From Porphyrobacter sp. CACIAM 03H1 (GTDB taxonomy: Bacteria > Pseudomonadota > Alphaproteobacteria > Sphingomonadales > Sphingomonadaceae): a stretch of DNA of 64,000 bases. Below, piece by piece: positions 45,854 through 53,679 of the stretch; the stretch's first letter is position 1, and each line of letters starts with the position of its first letter. Made by a program: the position numbers and the translations under genes. The notes below the pieces were generated by a model, which had not been told where the DNA came from, did no database searches, and saw only the letters and a program-made list of their open reading frames with translations. The stretch lies in the NCBI RefSeq assembly GCF_002215495.1, contig NZ_CP021378.1:1984764-2048763 (forward strand), read 5' to 3'.

Positions 45854-47149
45854 ATGGCCGATCCGGCAAGACCGTCAGACAGCAACCGCGCACCCCTCGC
45901 GCTGCACGTCCCCGAGCCGAAATACCGGCCCGGCGACCAGGCCGACTTCTCGCATATCGACATCGGTGCTCCCGGCGACCAGCCGCGTCCGGACGAAGGC
46001 ATCCACCCCTCGCAGATGGCGGGCCTTGCCTATGGCCTCGTGCGGGTGCTGGGGGACGACAATCAGGCCCACGGCCCGTGGAATCCGCGGCTCGATCCCG
46101 AAACCCTGCGGGCGATGCTGGGCCACATGGCGCTGGTGCGCGCCTTCGACGAGCGGATGTTCCGCGGTCAGCGACAGGGCAAGACCAGCTTCTACATGAA
46201 GTGCACCGGCGAAGAGGCGACGTCGGTGGCGGCAGCGATGGCGCTCGCCGGCGATGACATGGTGTTCCCCAGCTACCGGCAGCAGGGCATCCTGATCGCG
46301 CGCGGCTATCCGCTGATCGAGATGATCAACCAGATCTATTCGAACCGGGCCGACAAGCTGAAGGGCCGGCAGCTGCCGATCATGTATTCGAGCCGGGATC
46401 ACAGCTTCTTCTCGATTTCGGGCAACCTTGCCACCCAGTGCCCGCAGGCGGTGGGCTGGGCGATGGCGAGCGCCATCAAGGGCGACAGCCGGATCGCCGC
46501 GACCTGGGTGGGCGAGGGCTCCACAGCCGAGGGGGACTTCCACTCCGCCTGCACCTTCGCCGCGGTCTACAACGCGCCGGTGATCCTCAATGTGGTGAAC
46601 AACCAGTGGGCGATCTCGAGCTTCAGCGGCTTCGCGGGGGCCGAGCGGACCACCTTCGCCGCGCGCGGGCTGGGCTACGGGATCGCGGCGCTGCGGGTCG
46701 ACGGCAATGATGCGCTGGCGTGTTATGCGGCAACCGAATGGGCCGCAAACCGCGCGCGGGGCAATCACGGACCGACCCTCATCGAGTATTTCACCTACCG
46801 CGCCGAAGGGCACTCCACCTCGGACGATCCCTCGGGTTACCGCTCCGCGCAGGAGCGCGAGGAGTGGCCGCTGGGCGATCCCATCAACCGCCTCAAGAAG
46901 CACCTCATCGCCATCGGGGAATGGGACGAGGAACGCCACGCGGCGATGGACCTCGAATGCGCCGAGCGCGTCAAGGCCACCACCAAGGAAGCCGAGAAGA
47001 ACGGCATCCTCGGCCACGGCCTCCACCACCCGTTCCACACCATGTTCGAGGACGTCTACGAGGAGCTGCCCTGGCACCTCGAGGAACAGGCCGAACAGGC
47101 GATCCGCGAGCGCATCGCCAAGTTCGGCACGGAAAGGCCCTTCGGATGA
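45854..47149 (+). CDS. bkdA1: Branched-chain 2-oxoacid dehydrogenase E1 alpha subunit
   Basis: The E1 component decarboxylates branched-chain 2-oxoacids with thiamine diphosphate. The TPP motif is GEGSTAEGDFHSACTFAAVY ending in NNQWAIS. FYMKCTGEEATSVA and phosphorylation-loop-like YRAEGHSTSDDPSGYR are typical of BCKDH E1alpha. The length from ATG 45854 is about 431 residues, with the N-terminal extension (LHVPEPKYRPGDQADFSH) characteristic of the bacterial Bkd family. It overlaps the E1 beta gene by four bases, and an E2 gene follows. Confidence 0.94.
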   Translation: MADPARPSDSNRAPLALHVPEPKYRPGDQADFSHIDIGAPGDQPRPDEGIHPSQMAGLAYGLVRVLGDDNQAHGPWNPRLDPETLRAMLGHMALVRAFDERMFRGQRQGKTSFYMKCTGEEATSVAAAMALAGDDMVFPSYRQQGILIARGYPLIEMINQIYSNRADKLKGRQLPIMYSSRDHSFFSISGNLATQCPQAVGWAMASAIKGDSRIAATWVGEGSTAEGDFHSACTFAAVYNAPVILNVVNNQWAISSFSGFAGAERTTFAARGLGYGIAALRVDGNDALACYAATEWAANRARGNHGPTLIEYFTYRAEGHSTSDDPSGYRSAQEREEWPLGDPINRLKKHLIAIGEWDEERHAAMDLECAERVKATTKEAEKNGILGHGLHHPFHTMFEDVYEELPWHLEEQAEQAIRERIAKFGTERPFG

Positions 47150-48198
47150 GCGAGCAGATGGAAACCGCGGGCGAAGTGCAGGCCGAACGCCGCCTCAACA
47201 TGATCGAGGCGATCAACGAGGCGCTCGACATCATGCTCACCCGTGATCCCGATGTGATCATCATGGGCGAGGATGTCGGCTATTTCGGCGGCGTGTTTCG
47301 CGCCACGGCGGGCCTTCAGGCGAAGCACGGCAAGACCCGCGTGTTCGACACGCCGATTTCGGAATGCGGAATAATCGGCGTGGCGGTGGGGATGGGGGCC
47401 TATGGCCTGCGCCCCGTGCCCGAAATCCAGTTCGCCGATTACATCTATCCCGGCCTCGACCAGCTGATCTCCGAAGCCGCGCGGCTGCGCTATCGGTCGG
47501 CGGGCGATTACATCGCGCCGCTCACCGTGCGCTCGCCCTTCGGGGGCGGCATCTTCGGCGGGCAGACCCACAGCCAGAGCCCTGAGGCGCTCTTCACCCA
47601 TGTGGCAGGCCTCAAGACCGTGATCCCGAGCACGCCGCACGATGCCAAGGGCCTGCTGATCGCCGCGATCGAAGACAATGATCCGGTGATCTTCTTCGAG
47701 CCCAAGCGCATCTATAACGGGCCGTTCTCGGGCTATTACGACAAGCCGGTCGAGCCGTGGAAGAAGCACCCCGACAGCGTGGTGCCCGAAGGCTATTACA
47801 AGATCCCGCTCGGCAAGGCGCGGGTGGTGCAGGAAGGCGAGGCGCTCACCGTGCTCGCCTATGGCACGATGGTCCACGTCGCCGAGGCGGTGTGCAAGGC
47901 CAAGGGCGTCGATGCCGAAATCCTCGATCTGCGCACGCTGGTGCCGCTCGACATCAAGGCAATTGAGGCCTCGGTCGAGAAGACCGGGCGCTGCCTGATC
48001 GTGCACGAAGCGACCCGCACCTCGGGCTTCGGGGCGGAGCTTTCCGCCCTCGTCACCGAACGCTGCTTCTACCATCTCGAAGCCCCGGTTGAACGCGTGA
48101 CCGGCTTCGACACGCCCTATCCCCACAGCCTCGAATGGGCCTATTTCCCCGGCCCCGTCCGCATCGGCGAGGCGATCGACAAGCTTCTGAAGGACTGA
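47146..48198 (+). CDS. bkdA2: Branched-chain 2-oxoacid dehydrogenase E1 beta subunit
   Basis: This is the partner of E1 alpha in the heterotetramer. The 350-residue product has IIMGEDVGYFGGVFRAT, the K+/TPP-interface segment IGVAVGMGAYGLRPVPEIQF, VRSPFGGGIFGGQTHSQSPE, and the C-terminal transketolase domain (LRTLVPLDIKAIEASVEKTG, CLIVHEATRTSGFGAE). The ATG at 47146 overlaps the E1 alpha stop (ATGA). The E2 gene begins seven bases after its stop. The E3 (lpd) gene is not in this window. Confidence 0.95.
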   Translation: MSEQMETAGEVQAERRLNMIEAINEALDIMLTRDPDVIIMGEDVGYFGGVFRATAGLQAKHGKTRVFDTPISECGIIGVAVGMGAYGLRPVPEIQFADYIYPGLDQLISEAARLRYRSAGDYIAPLTVRSPFGGGIFGGQTHSQSPEALFTHVAGLKTVIPSTPHDAKGLLIAAIEDNDPVIFFEPKRIYNGPFSGYYDKPVEPWKKHPDSVVPEGYYKIPLGKARVVQEGEALTVLAYGTMVHVAEAVCKAKGVDAEILDLRTLVPLDIKAIEASVEKTGRCLIVHEATRTSGFGAELSALVTERCFYHLEAPVERVTGFDTPYPHSLEWAYFPGPVRIGEAIDKLLKD

Positions 48199-48205
48199 CC
48201 GCGCA

Positions 48206-49570
48206 ATGGCCAAGTTCACTTTCAACATGCCCGACGTGGGCGAGGGCGTTGCCGAGGCGGAGGTCGTCGAATGGCACGTCAAGGTCGGCGACCGCGTGGA
48301 GGAGGACCAGCACCTCGTCGACGTGATGAGCGACAAGGCGACGATCGACATCGAGAGCCCGGTCGCGGGCGTTGTCACGCAGCTTGCGGGCGAGGTCGGC
48401 GACACCATCGCCATCGGCGCGATGCTGCTGGTGATCGAGACCGACGGTGAGGGGGAGGCGACCGCTGAGCAAGCCGAAGCCGCTGCCGAGCGGGTCGAGG
48501 ACGAGATGTCCGATGCGCCCACCTCTGATGAGGTTGCCGAGCGGATCGAGGTCGAGACGTCGGACGCGAGCGATCAGCAGGATGCGGCGGCTTTAGATCC
48601 CTCCGTTCGTGCTGAGCCCGTCGAAGCACTGCCTTCCTCTTCCGGCACCGCGTTCGAAGAAAAGAGCAGCCCTTCGACAAGCTCAGGGCAAACGGATGCT
48701 GGCGCCAAGGTCCTCGCATCGCCCGCCGTGCGCCAGCGCGCGAAGGACCTCGGGATCGACCTCGCCGAGGTGAAGCCCGCCGCGGATGGCCGTGTGCGCC
48801 ATGCCGATCTCGACGCCTTCCTCGCCTACAACGGCGGCTTCGGAGCCGCAGGCAAGGCGCGCTCCGATGAGACGATCAAGGTCATCGGCCTCAGGAAGCG
48901 CATCGCCCAGAACATGGCTGCGGCCAAGCGCCACATCCCGCACTTCACCTATGTCGAGGAGTGCGACGTCACCGATCTGGAGGACCTGCGCGCGCAGCTC
49001 AACGCAGCGCGCGGCGAGCGGCCCAAGCTCACCATGCTCCCGCTGCTCATCACCGCGATCTGCAAGGTGATCCCGCAATACCCGATGATCAACGCGCGCT
49101 ACGACGACGAGGCGAATGTCGTCACCCGCTACGGCGCGGTGCATCTCGGCATGGCGGCACAGACCGACAGCGGCCTCATGGTCCCGGTGATTCGCGACGC
49201 GCAGGCGAAGAACCTCTGGCAGCTCGCCCGCGAGATCGGTCGCCTCGCGGAGGCTGCGCGCAGCGGCAAGGCGACGTCGGAGGAGCTGTCGGGCTCCACC
49301 CTTACCGTCACTTCGCTCGGGCCGCTCGGCGGCGTTGCCACCACCCCGGTCATCAACCGCCCGGAAGTCGCGATCATCGGCCCCAACCGCATCGTCGAGC
49401 GCCCGATGTTCGTGCCCGACGGCATGGGCGGCGAGCGTATTGCCAAGCGCAAGCTGATGAACATCTCGATCTCCTGCGATCACCGCGTCGTCGACGGGCA
49501 CGATGCGGCGAGCTTCGTCCAGGGCGTGAAGAAGCTGATCGAGACTCCCGCGCTTTTGCTGGTCGACTGA
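48206..49570 (+). CDS. bkdB: Dihydrolipoamide acyltransferase (E2) of the branched-chain 2-oxoacid complex
   Basis: E2 carries the acyl group on lipoate and passes it to CoA. The N-terminal lipoyl domain has the lipoylated lysine in DVMSDKATIDI (about residue 44). The peripheral-subunit-binding domain is ASPAVRQRAKDLGIDL (about residues 171-186), followed by the catalytic domain ending in SISCDHRVVDGHDAASF. The linker between the lipoyl and binding domains contains an in-frame copy of the dispersed palindromic repeat (48602-48695), translated as SVRAEPVEALPSSSG and SPSTSSGQTDAG. Length 454 residues. Confidence 0.94.
   Translation: MAKFTFNMPDVGEGVAEAEVVEWHVKVGDRVEEDQHLVDVMSDKATIDIESPVAGVVTQLAGEVGDTIAIGAMLLVIETDGEGEATAEQAEAAAERVEDEMSDAPTSDEVAERIEVETSDASDQQDAAALDPSVRAEPVEALPSSSGTAFEEKSSPSTSSGQTDAGAKVLASPAVRQRAKDLGIDLAEVKPAADGRVRHADLDAFLAYNGGFGAAGKARSDETIKVIGLRKRIAQNMAAAKRHIPHFTYVEECDVTDLEDLRAQLNAARGERPKLTMLPLLITAICKVIPQYPMINARYDDEANVVTRYGAVHLGMAAQTDSGLMVPVIRDAQAKNLWQLAREIGRLAEAARSGKATSEELSGSTLTVTSLGPLGGVATTPVINRPEVAIIGPNRIVERPMFVPDGMGGERIAKRKLMNISISCDHRVVDGHDAASFVQGVKKLIETPALLLVD
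48602..48695. repeat. Dispersed palindromic repeat inside bkdB
   Basis: The left arm begins CCGTTCGTGCTGAGCCCGTC at 48602. The right arm begins at 48666 and ends AAGCTCAGGGCAAACGG at 48695. They are imperfect inverted arms of about 30 bp around a 34-bp centre. It belongs to the same family as the copies at 52433, 56703 and 63091. Here it is translated within the E2 linker without breaking the frame. Confidence 0.85.
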
Positions 49571-49604
49571 AGGCGCTAATGTCGGCGCCGAGGGAGGAGC
49601 CGGC

Positions 49605-50171
49605 ATGACCCGCGATCCGCGCATCGACGATTACATCGCGAAGGCCCCCGCCTTCGCGCAGCCCATCCTCGCGCATGTACGCGCGCTGGTGCACGAGGCG
49701 CTGCCTGAGGCGGAGGAGGGCATCAAGTGGGGGATGCCGCACTTCATCCTCGGCGGGCGCAATGTCGTGGGGCTGGCGGCGTTCAAGGCGCACGCCGCGG
49801 TCGTCATCCACCACGAGGACCAGTCGGGCGAGGGCATGGGCTCGCTCGGCAAGCTTGCGAGTCTCGCCGACCTGCCGCCCGACGGGGAACTCGTCGCGCG
49901 CATCCGGGCGGGTGCGGCGGCGGTCGGCACGCCCCGGCCGAAGCGTGCGCCGAAGCCCGAACTGCCCGTGCCGTCCGACCTGGCCGCCGCGCTCGATGGC
50001 GCCCCTCAGGCACGCGCGGTGTTCGACGGCTTTGCCCCCTCGCACCGGCGCGAATACATCGAATGGATCACCGGGGCGAAGCGCGCAGAGACCCGCGCGG
50101 GGCGGGTCGCACAGGCGATCGAATGGCTCGCCGAGGGCCGCAAGCGCAACTGGAAGTACGATAAGTGCTGA
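49605..50171 (+). CDS. YdeI/OmdA-like DUF1801-family protein
   Basis: The 188-residue cytosolic protein has an N-terminal DUF1801 domain (RALVHEALPEAEEGIKWGMP then FILGGRNVVGLAAFKAHAAV) and a C-terminal OmdA-type segment (FDGFAPSHRREYIEWITGAK ... QAIEWLAEGRKRNWKYDK). The family is widespread and its function is not established. It starts 34 bases after bkdB with GGAGGAG about seven bases before its ATG, so it may be read through from the bkd operon. Confidence 0.85.
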   Translation: MTRDPRIDDYIAKAPAFAQPILAHVRALVHEALPEAEEGIKWGMPHFILGGRNVVGLAAFKAHAAVVIHHEDQSGEGMGSLGKLASLADLPPDGELVARIRAGAAAVGTPRPKRAPKPELPVPSDLAAALDGAPQARAVFDGFAPSHRREYIEWITGAKRAETRAGRVAQAIEWLAEGRKRNWKYDKC

Positions 50172-50290
50172 AGCTTGCAGCCACCCCGAAATTTTGCCGA
50201 TTGGGCCGTTGACAGCCCGGTGCACCGGCCCTAATGGCGGCGCTCCACGAGCGGGACGGCAACGCCGGAACGCTCTTGGGCAAGCAGTGC

Positions 50291-50367
50291 GCGGGTGTAG
50301 CTCAGTCGGTTAGAGCGCCGGCCTGTCACGCCGGAGGTCGCGGGTTCGAGCCCCGTCACTCGCGCCA
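50291..50367 (+). tRNA. tRNA-Asp (anticodon GTC)
   Basis: The acceptor GCGGGTG pairs with CACTCGC (one G-U pair), the anticodon arm is CCGGC-CTGTCAC-GCCGG giving GTC, the T-loop GTTCGAGCC is present, and the discriminator G is followed by an encoded CCA. 77 nt with CCA. Confidence 0.97.
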
Positions 50368-50384
50368 TTGCTGCCCCTTCTCTC

Positions 50385-51458
50385 CTACAGAACCTGATCG
50401 TAACCGATGGTGTCTGCCTTCGCGGGCAGGCTGACGATCAGCCCGTCATCGGCGATCCGCATTTCGCCGCCGAAGCGGTTGCGCGCGTCGCCAAGGAAGG
50501 CGGGCTCAAGGAACCACACGGGCGGGCCGGGGATGACGTGGTAGAACACCAGCGCCTTCACCCCTGCGTCCTCGGCGATGGCGGCGGCCTGCTCGGGCGT
50601 GGCGTGGTAGGAGGGGATGTCGGCCATGATCTTGGCGACATCGCGGTTCCCGTTCTTCGCCGCCTGCTTGCCGATCTCGCCCACCAGCTTCGGATTGAGC
50701 GCCTCGTGGAACAGCACGTCCGCGCCCCGCGCGAAGGCGCCGAGCGGGGGATGGTAGCTGAGGTCGCCGCTGATCACCACCGAGCGCCCGCCATAGCTGA
50801 TGCGGTAGGCGAAGGCGTCCTTCACCGGATCGTGCGGCACGCGCGCGGCGGTGACGGTGACGCCGCCTGAGGCATAGACCACGCCGCCGTCCAGCGCCTC
50901 GGGAACGAATTCGCGCGGTGCGCCGCCGAAGCCGCCCGGGCGGGCGACCTCGGGGCCGTGATGGGCGATGCGCAGGCCGCGGTCGGTGGCATAGGCTGCC
51001 GCGAAGCCCTCGACCACGGCGCTCGTGCCCGGCGGGCCGTGGACGGGGATCGGCGCGCCGCGCCGGCCGGCCATCCAAGCCTGGAGCAGCAATTCGCCCA
51101 GCCCGTCGATATGGTCGGAATGGAGGTGGGTGAGGAAGGCCGCATCCAGCCGCTCCATCGGGAAGCCCATCGCGCCCAGTTTGCGGACCGAGCCCGAGCC
51201 CGAATCGAACACGAGGCCGGTGCGCCCCGCCAGCACAGCAAGGCACGGCCCCGCGCGGTCGGCATCGTGCAGCGGAGAGCCCGTCCCGCAGGCATAGACA
51301 TGGAGGCCATCGGGCAGCGCCGCCGACGGATCTTCGCCGACGCGCTCTTGGATCGCGGCAAGGAACAGCCGCTCGCTGATGGCCTGCTTGCCGAAAGTCC
51401 AGGCAAGACCGCCTGCCAGCACCAGCGCCGCAACCGCGACCAACGCGATCCGCTTCAT
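50385..51458 (-). CDS. Exported metallo-beta-lactamase-fold hydrolase
   Basis: The protein is 357 residues. An N-terminal membrane anchor or signal (IALVAVAALVLAGGLAWTFG) is followed by an MBL domain with the metal motif THLHSDHIDGLGEL, then SGDLSYHPPL and a final histidine (VFYHVIPGPP). It resembles the RNase Z/arylsulfatase-like branch, but the substrate is unknown. ATG 51458 is preceded by GGGGGAGAG; a GTG lies six bases earlier. It converges on tRNA-Asp with 17 bases between. Confidence 0.87.
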   Translation of the reverse strand: MKRIALVAVAALVLAGGLAWTFGKQAISERLFLAAIQERVGEDPSAALPDGLHVYACGTGSPLHDADRAGPCLAVLAGRTGLVFDSGSGSVRKLGAMGFPMERLDAAFLTHLHSDHIDGLGELLLQAWMAGRRGAPIPVHGPPGTSAVVEGFAAAYATDRGLRIAHHGPEVARPGGFGGAPREFVPEALDGGVVYASGGVTVTAARVPHDPVKDAFAYRISYGGRSVVISGDLSYHPPLGAFARGADVLFHEALNPKLVGEIGKQAAKNGNRDVAKIMADIPSYHATPEQAAAIAEDAGVKALVFYHVIPGPPVWFLEPAFLGDARNRFGGEMRIADDGLIVSLPAKADTIGYDQVL

Positions 51459-51574
51459 CGTCACTCTCCCCCGTTCGCGTCCCCGGGGGCGGTTATGCGG
51501 GGTGCCTGCACGACTGGCAAGCGGGGCGCGTCAGAGGAGTTCAGCGATGCCTGCCCGACAAGAACGGGCGAGGT

Positions 51575-51829
51575 CTAGCCCTGCGATTCCTCGGGCGCAG
51601 GGGCGGGGGGCGGGGGGCTCCAGCGGCCGGTCTCCATCCAGATCAGGAAGCGCCGCAAGGGCAGCAGCCAGATCAGCCCCAGCACCACATAGACCACCGT
51701 CTGCGCCCCGCCCGACCAGTGGCCGATTATCCCCGGCGCATAGCGCGCGATGGTGACGCCGTAGAGCATCAGCAGGAAGAACAGGCTGACGATGCCGAAG
51801 GGGATTCGCCAGGTCGGGGTCTCGCGCAT
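51575..51829 (-). CDS. DUF2842 small membrane protein
   Basis: The 84-residue product has two transmembrane helices (FGIVSLFFLLMLYGVTI and TVVYVVLGLIWLLPL), a conserved tail RRFLIWMETGRW and a proline-rich end. DUF2842 is an alphaproteobacterial family of unknown function. ATG 51829 shares one base with the stop of fau (TGATG), so it is translated as part of that operon. Confidence 0.82.
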   Translation of the reverse strand: MRETPTWRIPFGIVSLFFLLMLYGVTIARYAPGIIGHWSGGAQTVVYVVLGLIWLLPLRRFLIWMETGRWSPPPPAPAPEESQG

Positions 51830-52398
51830 CAGGGCTTTCCGTAGATCCGGGTGGGCGTGACGACCGCGTCGAGCGGAACGTCGTGCGGTTCGGTGGGTAG
51901 GGCCTCGCACAATTGCGCGTCCCATGCGAGCCCAACGGCAAGGACGGGAGGATGTTCCGCCAGCCAGCGATCATAGTGCCCGCCGCCCTGTCCGAGCCGT
52001 GCGCCCTCGGGCGTGAATCCGACGAGGGGGACGAACAGGACGTCGGGGATGAGCGCCTCGGCGTCGGAGGCAGGCTGGAGGATGCCGAAGGGCCCGACCT
52101 CGAGATCCTCCTGCGCGTAAGGATCGGTGTGATGGCGGAAGGTCATCGGCGCGGCGCGATCGGCGAAGTGGGGGAGGGCGATCACGTGCCCCGCGTCGCG
52201 GAAGAAGCGCGCATAGGCGGCCGCGGGTGCCTCGAAGGGGCCGGCGTGGTAGAGGCCGATGGTCGCCTCCTGCGGAATCCGCGCGAGCAGCGGGGCGGGC
52301 GGGCGATGGAACATGAGCGCGCGCAGGTTGTCGGGCAGGGCCTGAACGTGCGCCTTGCGCCGCGCGCGGAGTTCCTTGCGAAGTTCGTCCTTGGTCAT
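51829..52398 (-). CDS. fau: 5-formyltetrahydrofolate cyclo-ligase
   Basis: This enzyme converts 5-formyl-THF to 5,10-methenyl-THF using ATP. The 189-residue product has an N-terminal basic helix (KDELRKELRARRKAHVQAL), FVPLVGFTPEGARLGQGGGH with YDR (the ATP/folate-binding GxGxGxYD signature) and VVTPTRIY at the end. It lies downstream of zapA and 6S RNA, the conserved proteobacterial order in which 6S RNA can be processed from, or cotranscribed with, this gene. Confidence 0.94.
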   Translation of the reverse strand: MTKDELRKELRARRKAHVQALPDNLRALMFHRPPAPLLARIPQEATIGLYHAGPFEAPAAAYARFFRDAGHVIALPHFADRAAPMTFRHHTDPYAQEDLEVGPFGILQPASDAEALIPDVLFVPLVGFTPEGARLGQGGGHYDRWLAEHPPVLAVGLAWDAQLCEALPTEPHDVPLDAVVTPTRIYGKP

Positions 52399-52432
52399 CG
52401 CGTGTCCTTCCGCCTGCGCCAGTGAAGAAAAA

Positions 52433-52462
52433 GCAGGGCTTCGACAAGCTCAGCCCGAACGG
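52433..52462. repeat. Dispersed repeat, single arm, between 6S RNA and fau
   Basis: GCAGGGCTTCGACAAGCTCA continues through CAGCCCGAACGG and corresponds to one arm of the palindromic element seen in bkdB. The second arm is not evident here, so this copy is partial. It lies 35 bases upstream of the fau start, within the leader of fau. Confidence 0.75.
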
Positions 52463-52577
52463 AGGAGGAGCGAAAATCGGCCCGCAGGCCCGCAAGCGCG
52501 ACCGCGCGCCCGGAGGGGTGGCCCCGCAGGGGCCGGGCCCCCGGAGGAGAGCCAAGCGCGCGGATGCGCGCGCCGGC

Positions 52578-52743
52578 GCCTGAGGCCAAAACAAATGCGT
52601 GGCGGAACCACCATGGGTCGTTTGCACTCGAAATCCTCTGACGCCAGTAACGTCAGGTGGGCGCCGTTTACCCGAGCCTTCCGGACGGACCGGCAGACAG
52701 GGGCAGGGACAGCTCCCATGGATTGCTTATAGCCTCAGGGATA
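52578..52743 (-). ncRNA. ssrS: 6S RNA
   Basis: 6S RNA binds sigma70-RNA polymerase as a promoter mimic. On the minus strand, ATCCCTGAGGC near 52742 pairs with GGCCTCAGG at the other end (about 52577-52587) to close a long imperfect hairpin. The internal segment CGGTCCGTCCGGAAGGC is nearly identical to the conserved CGGUCCGUCCG of proteobacterial 6S. The length is about 166 nt. Its place between zapA and fau is the classic synteny of ssrS. Ends are estimated. A GGCCCC/GGGGCC hairpin near 52523-52538 could terminate it. Confidence 0.88.
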
Positions 52744-52783
52744 TTCAATCGGCTCGTGCCGGGCAGTCCCGCCGCTTGCCAAT

Positions 52784-53260
52784 CTAGGCGTTTGCGGCGG
52801 CCGCTTCAAGCGCGGCGGCGCTCGCCTCGGCGCGCGCGGCGAGGGCTTCGAGCCGCTCGGCCATGTCCTCGGCGAGCGGGGACGGTGCGGCGGGGGTGCC
52901 GAACAGGTCGAATTGCGGGGTTGCGGCAGGCGCGGCCGGCGGAGTCTTTCGCGCCGCGGCAAGCTCGGCCTCGAGCCGGGCGACGGTCTTGCGCAGGGCG
53001 TCGAGCTCGGCGGTGTCGGGCTCGGGGGTCGGAGCAGGCGCAGGTGGCGATGCCGTCCGCTTCTTCGCCTCGGCCAGCTCGTCGGCGAGGAACAGGGCCG
53101 CGAACAGCAGGTTCTGCGCCTCGAGCGGCGCACGTGCCGCCCCCAGCTGGGCATATTTCTCGGCGATCATCGCGCCCAGCGCCCGGATGTGCGCTTCCTC
53201 GCCGTCGGCGCAGGCGATGGTGTAGCTCTTGGGGCCGATGCTGAGGGTGACGGTGCTCAT
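52784..53260 (-). CDS. zapA: ZapA, cell division protein
   Basis: ZapA cross-links FtsZ filaments at the division ring. The N-terminal ZapA domain reads STVTLSIGPKSYTIACADGE and AHIRALGAMIAEKYAQLG, with a helix QNLLFAALFLADELAEAKKR. The C-terminal half is extended by a coiled-coil/Ala-Pro linker to about 158 residues, longer than the roughly 100 residues of E. coli ZapA but usual in alphaproteobacteria. ATG 53260 is chosen; a TTG at 53272 overlaps the preceding stop. It is followed by 6S RNA. Confidence 0.9.
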   Translation of the reverse strand: MSTVTLSIGPKSYTIACADGEEAHIRALGAMIAEKYAQLGAARAPLEAQNLLFAALFLADELAEAKKRTASPPAPAPTPEPDTAELDALRKTVARLEAELAAARKTPPAAPAATPQFDLFGTPAAPSPLAEDMAERLEALAARAEASAAALEAAAANA

Positions 53261-53268
53261 GGCGCGGC

Positions 53269-53484
53269 TCAATCCTCCAGCTGGGCGAGCAGATCATCGA
53301 GCTCGCGCAGGGATTCGGCGACCTGTTCGCGCAGCTTCTCGTGGACGTTGACCAGTTCAACGACCCGTCCCGAGCCGCCGCCGCCCTTGCCGTCCGCGCC
53401 CGCCGCCACCTCCCGCGCCGCATCGATGCGCGCCATCGCGCTCTCGATACGGGCCAGCGCGGTTGCGATGCGTTCGGCGGTCAT
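53269..53484 (-). CDS. Small coiled-coil protein preceding zapA
   Basis: The 71-residue product has an N-terminal heptad-like helix (AERIATALARIESAMARIDA), a glycine-rich hinge (ADGKGGGGSG) and a second helix (VHEKLREQVAESLRELDDLL). It is probably an alpha-helical dimer, in the style of ZapB-like or DUF4164-like proteins found before zapA in alphaproteobacteria. The role is inferred only from the neighbour. The stop lies nine bases before the zapA start, in the same transcript. Confidence 0.68.
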   Translation of the reverse strand: MTAERIATALARIESAMARIDAAREVAAGADGKGGGGSGRVVELVNVHEKLREQVAESLRELDDLLAQLED

Positions 53485-53679
53485 GATGGCTACCGATACC
53501 AACAGAAATCATGACGCGCAAAGGCTTGGGGCGGGCTGTTGATAAGTGTGCCGAGGGCGGATGCGCGTGATGTGCGCGCGCGAGGTTGACCTCCCTCTTG
53601 GCCTCGGCAATGGCACAGCGCACCGTGACAGGGGTCGAATCGTGCAACGCGGACGCTGTCGCCGAGCCAGGAGAATATC

